64,000 bases of DNA from Aphelocoma coerulescens (taxonomy: Eukaryota; Chordata; Aves; Passeriformes; Corvidae). Of this stretch, positions 56,999 to 64,000 are shown one piece after another. Below the pieces are notes generated by a model. That model ran no database searches, had not been told where the DNA came from, and worked only from the letters and a program-made list of their open reading frames with translations. Made by a program: the position numbers and the translations under genes. How positions within the stretch are numbered: position 1 is the first letter of the stretch; every line of letters begins with the position of its first letter. The stretch lies in NCBI RefSeq assembly GCF_041296385.1, contig NC_091015.1, positions 51,774,345 through 51,838,344 of the forward strand, read 5' to 3'.

Positions 56999-59900
56999 GT
57001 GAGATCTATACACTTGTGCTGTAAAAGATGGGGTTGATAATTTCCAATCAGTTGTTTCCAAGGGAGTTAATAATACTTAGAACAAAGCCATTTGGACAAG
57101 AGCTGACATGTAAAGTTTGCAGTGCCCTGTGTAGTTTCTTTTAATATCAAAGATAACTCCTCAGAATCAGATGCATCAGTTCAGTTTCAGTTTGTAAGTG
57201 GCCCATGCTGGATGAGGATGGTGAGAATGAAGTCTGGAATATTTGGGTTTTGTGTCCTAAGTAGACAGCTTGTCTCTCTCAAGCTGGTGCAACTTCAGTA
57301 CACTGCTTTAAAGAAAAGCATCCAGAACTGCAGGCTAATTGCCAAACATAGTTAGGGGAATAGCCAGATGCATCTGTTGTTCCTTATAACTGAATGAAAG
57401 ACAAGACAGGAAGGGCACAAGTCTGTTGATTTCTTAAGGGGTAAATGACTGAAGAAGTATTAATATATTCTAAAATTATTTCTAGTTTTGCAGAAATCAA
57501 AATGTCTGTGTTTTAGTGTCAGATTGTCCAGTGGCTGTGTACTTTGGGTTTTTTTGAACAATGGTAATTAAAATTGATTATAGCTTTTAAAGTGCTGGTT
57601 GAACAGTGCCTCTGCTCATATGATGGGGAAAACAAAAATGATGTCTTTTGTCTCGTATTGCTTCCTCCCCAGTTTGCAGATCAAAAACTGACCATTCTGG
57701 AAGCAGGCTGCGGGGTTGGGAACTGCTTGTTTCCACTCTTAGAAGAAGATCTGAATATTTTTGCATATGCCTGTGATTTCTCTCCTAGAGCTGTTGAGTA
57801 TGTGAAGGTTGGTGTGATATTTGGAACTTCTTTTAGAGTGTTTTTTAGAAGCTTCTAAAATTACAAGTGACTGTAACAACAGACTTCTCTTGGCTTCCTT
57901 TTTGTAAGAAGGGTAGAATACGTTTTGCCAAAAAATGGAGACTGATGCATTTCAGTGGAGATCCTATGTAAGAAGCCAAATCATTGCTCGAGACTTGGCT
58001 TTTCAGTGTCAAATTAGAGCATTATGGTATATTAGTTGAATGATTTATGAAGACTGTTTTTTGGGAGCACTACTGTGTCTCTGCTGACTGTGCAGTACAA
58101 GCAAAATTTGTGATGGAAGCTTGCCCTTAATAGAGGGAGTCCTAGGGAGAACCTTGGAAACAAGGCTAGGAAAGTTATTGTTAAAGCAATTTGTAACCTG
58201 ATTTGGAGTAGATATGTTTATACTTGGTTGTGGGTACTGCAGTCCAAAGTTGAGCCTTGCAGCAGGACTGGTGGGGGCTTTGGGCTTTAGAAGTCTTATA
58301 TTAAGTTTGTAATCACACGTAAATTTCTATATATCTGTTAATTGAAAGCATTGTGACCAAGAACCACAAGACACATAGAGCATTTGTCATGGGAAACACG
58401 GGAAGAAATACACATGGCAAAAAGAAGAGGACAGCAGCTCCCTGGGATGCCTTGGCAGCTCCCTGGGATGCAGCCCAGGATGAGGTTGGGCTGAGTGTGT
58501 GCCCTGGGTTTTGGATGACTTAGTGGCATCTACCTCCACAGCTCTTGCTGAATTTATATTTTGCCAAGATCAGATTTTTTTTTTCCATGGCAAAACTGTG
58601 GGCTAGAGCAGCCCAGCTGCAGATTATGCAACAGGAACCCCAACTGTTTGCAGTCTACCTGTAGCTCAAGAGCTTTACTTTCATAACCCTATAATAGGTA
58701 ATTTCTTTAATTTTTTATAGTATTTAATAGCCTTTTTAGTAGTATTTATGTATTCTTTAAAGAGTAGAAGCAGGGGTAAAACAGAAATGGTATGTTTTCT
58801 GAATTGTCTTAATGCACATTCCTTCTCAAATTCACGAGAACAGAATATTCTACTAGCTGTAGTTTCACTATTGTAGTATGCAGCAAAGACTTTCTGATTG
58901 CATTAGCTGCCTGTTGGAAGTTAATATTCTTTTGCCACTGTTTTTTGTGTCTCTTTACTGATTAATTTCGCAAGATTTTTATTTTATTGTAGCAACAAAT
59001 GCTGCTGATTTTCAGTGAAAGCTTGCTGTTTTAATTTCCCTAGAAAAATGCCTTATATAGTACTGAAAGATGTAAAGTGTTCCAGTGTGATCTTACCAAA
59101 GATGATCTTCTAGACCATATACCAGCAGATTCCGTGGATGTTGTCACACTTATATTTGTGCTTTCTGCCATTCATCCTGACAAAATGCATCTTGTCCTGA
59201 GGAACATTTACAAGGTAAACCCAGATGATTTTACAGCCTTTAAAGCACTTTCCTTCTTTTTACCTCGAAAGTAAATTTTTTTCTGAGAAAATGACTCTCT
59301 TGCAATGGTGATTTTTCATATTATATTCCATGGATGTATTTAGTTCATTCACCAAGTATGCGGGACTAAAATATGTTTTACAATGTCCTTTTTTTTCCTC
59401 TTCTGGTATTGTGGCTTTAGAAGTCAATTGAGGCCTAATTCATGCCAACAGTATAACAAACAGGTATATAAAAGATGGCCCTCATGTACCTGAAGGGGGC
59501 CTACAGGAAAGGTGGAGAAAGGTTTTTTATGAGAGTGTGTTGTGACAAGAAAAGGCAAAATGGATTCAAGCTGAGATTTAGAGTAGATAGTAGGACAAAA
59601 TTCTTTAGTGATGTGCTGGAACAGGTTGTCCAGAGAAGATGTGGATGCCCTACTCCTGGAAGTGTTCAAGGCCAGGATGGATGGGGCTTTGAGCAACCTG
59701 ATCTAGTGGAAGGTGTCCCTGAGCATGGCGGGGGGTTTGGAACCACGTGATTTTTCAGGTCCCTTCCATCCCAGGCCACTCTATGACTCTATGATTTTAA
59801 AGCTGTGACTTGGGTTGTATGCTATGAATGATGTTTATATATTACAGAGATATCTGTGTTCATAAAGTGTGAATGATAGTGAGCCAAAATTAACTTCCAG

Positions 59901-62900
59901 AGATACAGTGACTTGTAGTTAGGATGTTGCTGTTCTTATTAAACACAGTTGACCAGTGGCGATTTAAAAGTGGAGTGTTCAGAAGTCAACATTAACCTAG
60001 GGAGACTCACCTCCCTAAGCTTTGTTAGTTGATAGGCCCATCCAAAGGGTGGTTTAAACAACCTGAATTGTGATTGTTCTGAATTTTCCTGAGATGTCAT
60101 ATATTGACTGCAGGGGAAAACAGTCAACATATTTTTTACTTTTGCATATGCGTGTATTCAGGGTCTTGTATTTTCTAATATCTTTTGGTTTATTATCAGT
60201 AGTTTGAAAAGAGAATGTTAGGGTTTTTTTGTATATCTCCAGCTCTTTTCCAAAATCAGGATTGGTTCTTAGCTCGTGGTTATGAAAGGGGTAATTATTA
60301 GTTTTCTCTGTGGAGATGCCTGGATCATCCAAGTCACTTGTAGGTTTCTGCACAAATTGGCAAGTGGCAAGTGCTCCTTTTCTCCTTAGCAAATACAGCT
60401 GGTATTTGATGATGTAGAAAAGTTACATGCATCAGATACCTAAAATCAGCATGGGGAATGACAATGTATTTATAAATTTTAAACTCTTTATGGCTTGCTT
60501 TCTTTACCAAAAAGCAATTAAAAAAAATCCATGATGCATTTTCCCAAAATGGTTTCATATTTATTTCTCAACATATTGCAACATTTTTCTTTCTCCCATG
60601 AAAAAATCAATGTTGTGATATTCTAAATTTTGTTGTTAACCGTTAAACAAAATCAGGTGGTAAACAGGATACTCCCCCAGAAAAAATGCCCGGATGGGAA
60701 TTTTTGTTACACTGTATGTTTTCTTCTTTCCTCTGTGTTTGAAGAGTGTTGCTTATTTAGCTGATCAGCATCCAAACAGGTATTCTAAAACTATTTGCAG
60801 TCTTTTGTTCATGGGAAAGCATTTTTAAGAGTCAATGTAGTTTTTACACAACTTTTTTATTGCACAGGGAATGAATTGTATCTATGGCTATATCTACATC
60901 TATATATAGATGTATATATAGATATAGATATCTGTCTCACTGTTGTATTGACTATATTAGTCTACCTTGTCTTAGTTATCTATGTATGCCTGTATGTGTA
61001 CACAAATAAATATACCTACATATGACTAAATCTGTTTAGCTTATTAAAGCATGTATGTATTGTGTGACAGGTATTAAAGCCAGGGAAGTGTGTCCTGTTC
61101 CGAGACTATGGCCTGTATGATCATGCAATGCTCAGGTTTAAATCTGGCAGCAAACTTGGGGAAAACTTCTATGTTAGACAAGATGGGACAAGATCGTATT
61201 TTTTTACTGAAGGTAAGACATACTGTAGAGTGCTTTCTTTCCTGTGAATCTTCTGTTTAAACTTTCTCCAGGGAACTGCCAACGTGCCCATGGAAGTTTT
61301 ATTTTATGTGGATGAAAATAAATTGTGGTTTATTTCATTTACCATCCTTTTTGGGAAGAAGCAGTTATTTAGACTGGCAGAACTTTGTGGAGCACTTTCT
61401 TTTTTACCAGCTTGTTGTATGTGCAATAATGCTCCAAGAGCAGCAGTTTCTGAATTTGCTGAATTTCATTCAGGTTTGTTACCTAAGGGGAAAAGACTAA
61501 TGTTCAGTAAGAGAGTTGATCATCTTCATGAAGCAACTAAGCAGTTCTTTTGACATCATTCTTTGTGCAAGGCTATTTCTGGTGTGCAGGATGAGGTCTA
61601 TTGACTTCTAAAAGCAGAACCTGTGACTGCAGCACTAAGAAGCTCATGCACAAATCCTGCTGGGATAGCACTGACTAGCTGTGGTCACTCTGTCTTCTGG
61701 GGTTTGTTTTTTAGTAAAGACAATGCAAAAAAACTTCCCATGTGATACAGTATTTAGTTTTTGTTCAGTGTTCATAATGGTTTAGGAGGAAGGGTAATTA
61801 TGGCAGTTTACTGGTGGAGAATTTGAAGCACAGAGACATGAAGGAATTTGCTTAGATTCTCACAATGAATTGGGATTATAGCTTGTCTATAGCTTCTAAC
61901 TCCCAGTTCCTCGTGTTAAACTCATTACTCCCCCTTATCACTTGCAGAGCATTGTGTAATAAGAGCTGTGAATTTATTTCTGTGGGGCTCTTTGTTCTTA
62001 GTCTAAAGCAAAATACAGCCACTGAAGAGACTGATTTGGAGCCAAGTAAATGTTATTCATATTTTATGCCATAACATATTACCTAATTGCTTCTGGTATA
62101 AAAACCATTAATCTTGTCTGAGCTCCCCCTATTCTTCATAGGACAATGATGAAATCTAAGATAATGCAGGCTGTGCTACAGCTTCATTGAAGTATTTCTG
62201 GAACTGTTATTTATTGAGTGATTTTTAGTTCTGTTTAAACAATTAGCTCTTACAAAGTGAATGGATGCTAAAGGGAACAAATAAGAGACTGACCTAGCTG
62301 TGGAATTTTAAATCCCATTTTTATTGTGTTTTAGAATGGTTTCTGAATGAGAAGTTCCTTGCTAGCATGCATGCTTCCCTTGGGAGAAGAATTGAGGTAG
62401 GGATGAGGAAAGAGGAAGGAAGGAGAAAAGAGGGAATTTATTTTGTATTGTTCATAGCAGCAGTTGCTTTTCCTTGGGCTGGTCTGTGACAGTCTCATGG
62501 ATCACCTCTACTCCTATTTTTAATCATTATGATCTCATTCATTTCACAGATTTTCATATAAACATTGCTTAATGCTTGAGAATTCTTTTGTTACTGGAGA
62601 CCTGACTCCCATCTTTTCCGCAGAGGTTGCAGCCCTTGCTACTTTTCATTTCTTTAGCACTACATTGGTACACCAAGTAATTGCTGCGTGGGCTGATTTG
62701 AATGATGCTTATTTATAAATGTCTGGTCTCAGATAACAACACGGAACTTCTTCCATGGAAAAAAAATCCATTCTTCTACTGTTTGAAATAATACTAAATT
62801 TGTGGAAGAATGTGTGGTTGTAGTTTTGTGTTGTGATATATGTGCAACTTCCTTACAATGAGATTTGAGTAGGTCCATAATTAAGTGCTGTTTATTTATA

Positions 62901-63991
62901 TTTCATTGGCGTGGGTCCCCCATTTTACATGAACACACAATGTTTACAACCATGGTGGGCTTGGATTGATGTAAGCCTGCAGTGCCACCAAAGTGGGTGG
63001 TCTCATCTTCCTCAGCACACCATCTCTCGTGGTGCTTCCTGTACCCACATAATCACTGTTTCATTGAGCTGATCCCCCTGAGCAGTGAAAAATGGAATGT
63101 CTTTGTTTTCTATCACGTAACACAAGTTTAGAACAGCTTAAATTTACAGTGAAATTACTGTCTGGGCAAGTGAATTGACGTGCAGGAAAGGAAAAAATAT
63201 GATTTTTACATTACAAGTCAATAGCTGCATAGGTCACCCTATTTGTGAGGTGCTTCTGCCTTCCTTAGGGGAGAAATGCTTTGAGTAAAATTCTTTTGTT
63301 TATGGAAAATACTTTCGGTTCGACTGAGTGGAGGCTGGGTACCACCATATCCCCTTTGCCATTTTGTCTGTTTTTCTGTTGAGCAATTGCATGCAACATA
63401 AGGTGTTATTCTTCCCTGAGCAGAGGTGCATCTACACAGCTGGATTACCTTTGAAATATTTGTGATGAGTGATGTATTCAGCTAGTGAAGGTCAGCTGCA
63501 CAAAGGGAAAATGCACTGGTGTCAGTCACAATGAGAATGACAAGGCCTAATAAAAATAAAGAGATGTGTCAATTTTTGGAAATTCAACTGAGTAACTAGC
63601 TTAAGCCCCAGTTTTACAAGCTGTTTTGCTTAGGTTGATGTTTCTAAAGAAGATCTTTATTGATTTTTATTCAGCAGTCTGCCCACATAGAACAGCTTGA
63701 AATCTGAAGGCCTGTGTGATTTTCATGCTGTAACACATAAGAACATATGCTTATATAAAGGCTGTCTGGTGTTTTAAAAATAACTTAAACATAATATTTC
63801 ATCTTTTTTTTTTTTTTTTTTTTTTTTTAAATTCTCTTCCAGAGTTCTTATCTCAGCTTTTCAAGGCTGAGGGATATGAGCAAGTGGTCAATGAATATGT
63901 GCAGCGAGAAACTGTGAATAGGAAAGAAGACTTGCATGTTCCAAGAGTTTTTCTTCAAAGCAAATTTCAAAAGCCTTTCAGTGAGACATAA
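56720..63991 (+). CDS. METTL6: METTL6 (tRNA-Ser N3-methylcytidine methyltransferase), five coding exons
   Basis: METTL6 is a SAM-dependent class I methyltransferase that makes 3-methylcytidine at position 32 of serine tRNAs, working with seryl-tRNA synthetase. Coding exons are 56720-56998, 57673-57807, 59044-59214, 61071-61212 and 63843-63991, giving 291 residues and TAA. Landmarks are [20 protein letters not shown] in exon 2, the SAM-binding motif [18 protein letters not shown] in exon 3 (about residues 102-119), [25 protein letters not shown] and [20 protein letters not shown] in exon 4, [15 protein letters not shown] and [15 protein letters not shown] in exon 5, and [20 protein letters not shown] in the last exon. 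The start is the ATG at 56720, two bases into the exon after a CTAG acceptor. It gives an N terminus about 17 residues longer than the human form, and an upstream exon could alter it. The C terminus is somewhat shorter than in human. Confidence 0.93.
56999..57672 (+). other. METTL6: METTL6 intron after first coding exon
   Basis: A 674-bp intron with GTGAGA and CAG borders. Nothing recognised inside. Confidence 0.85.
57673..57807 (+). CDS. METTL6: METTL6 coding exon 2 (SAM-binding motif)
   Basis: 135 bp between a CTCCCCAG acceptor and an unusual AAG|GTTGGT donor. It encodes [17 protein letters not shown] through RAVEYVK. Confidence 0.93.
57808..59043 (+). other. METTL6: METTL6 intron after coding exon 2
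   Basis: A 1.2-kb intron. A local direct repeat of GGCAGCTCCCTGGGATGC-type sequence occurs at about 58434-58469. No gene recognised. Confidence 0.85.
59044..59214 (+). CDS. METTL6: METTL6 coding exon 3
   Basis: 171 bp between a TTCCCTAG acceptor and an AAG|GTAAAC donor. It encodes [17 protein letters not shown] through LRNIYK. Confidence 0.93.
59494..59797 (+). mobile_element. CR1 LINE 3' fragment
   Basis: The 3' part of a CR1 element: GTGCTGGAACAGGTTGTCCA near 59613, GTGGATGCCCTACTCCTGGA near 59641, GTCCCTTCCATCCCAGGCCA near 59759, and a terminal CTATGACTCTATGATT that is the 8-mer repeat. It is in sense orientation with METTL6. Confidence 0.9.
60881..60933. repeat. AT-rich palindromic microsatellite (TATAGA/TCTATA type)
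   Basis: Alternating CTATATCTA and ATATAGATA units form imperfect inverted repeats in a METTL6 intron. Confidence 0.8.
61071..61212 (+). CDS. METTL6: METTL6 coding exon 4
   Basis: 142 bp between a GTGACAG acceptor and a GAAG|GTAAGA donor. It encodes [20 protein letters not shown] through RSYFFTE. Confidence 0.93.
61213..63842 (+). other. METTL6: METTL6 last intron
   Basis: A 2.6-kb intron with GTAAGA and CAG borders. It ends with T25 at 63804-63828 just before the acceptor. Nothing else recognised. Confidence 0.85.
63843..63991 (+). CDS. METTL6: METTL6 terminal coding exon
   Basis: 149 bp after a T-rich tract and a CTTCCAG acceptor. It encodes 48 complete codons and TAA at 63989-63991. Only nine bases of 3'UTR are in the window. 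Confidence 0.93.
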
Positions 63992-64000
63992 GTTCTTGCT

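Larger units (their letters stand above)
59215..61070 (+). other. METTL6: METTL6 intron after coding exon 3
   Basis: A 1.9-kb intron holding a CR1 3' fragment and an AT-rich TATAGA-type microsatellite. Confidence 0.85.

Noticed and set aside
1..64000. CRISPR arrays, operons, tRNA or rRNA genes
   Set aside because: The sequence is vertebrate nuclear DNA. No spaced direct-repeat array, tRNA B-box with cloverleaf, or rRNA segment was recognised.

Overview
The window is avian nuclear DNA, most likely from a songbird. The grounds are 5'-truncated CR1 LINE copies ending in the bird-type ATTCTATG terminal repeat, a young class III (ERV-L-like) provirus, compact introns, and three vertebrate genes whose exons join in frame with canonical splice sites. 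The species cannot be fixed from the sequence alone.

Layout, left to right. (1) 1-15760 is MTURN (maturin) on the minus strand. Three coding exons at 15540-15379, 9616-9494 and 3188-3078 give a complete 131-residue protein. Its CpG-island promoter lies at about 14590-15760. The presumed long 3'UTR runs leftwards to or past the window edge and carries an antisense CR1 copy at about 885-2255. (2) 15760-27400 is an intergenic stretch with no gene I can support. (3) 27401-34774 is a nearly intact ERV-L-like provirus on the plus strand, with two ~945-bp LTRs, a 5-bp target duplication GTTTC, an open gag, an open pro-RT-RNaseH-IN region, and no env. (4) 34775-54823 is EAF1 on the minus strand. Six coding exons give a complete 259-residue protein. 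Its 3' end abuts the provirus. (5) 54330-55150 is a CpG island between EAF1 and METTL6, the expected shared divergent promoter. (6) 56719-63991 is METTL6 on the plus strand, with five coding exons giving a 291-residue protein that ends just inside the window.

The host genes are unrelated in pathway: MTURN (neural and megakaryocyte differentiation), EAF1 (partner of the ELL elongation factors) and METTL6 (tRNA-Ser 3-methylcytidine methyltransferase). EAF1 and METTL6 are the conserved head-to-head pair of human 3p25. MTURN is on 7p in human, so the window spans a junction between two human synteny blocks. COLQ, the human neighbour of EAF1 on this side, is not visible here.

The most unusual material is in the provirus. 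Gag begins with hydrophobic, membrane-like segments, followed by a Pro-Glu-Pro-Asp stalk made of tandem 57-bp units, an 11-residue-periodic coiled coil and a capsid-like region. There is no zinc knuckle. The gag-pol junction holds three same-frame stops. The integrase has an aromatic residue in place of a very conserved glycine. The provirus ends about a dozen bases from a candidate EAF1 poly(A) signal. Splice junctions, repeat ends and LTR differences were read by eye. No alignment or database search was run.
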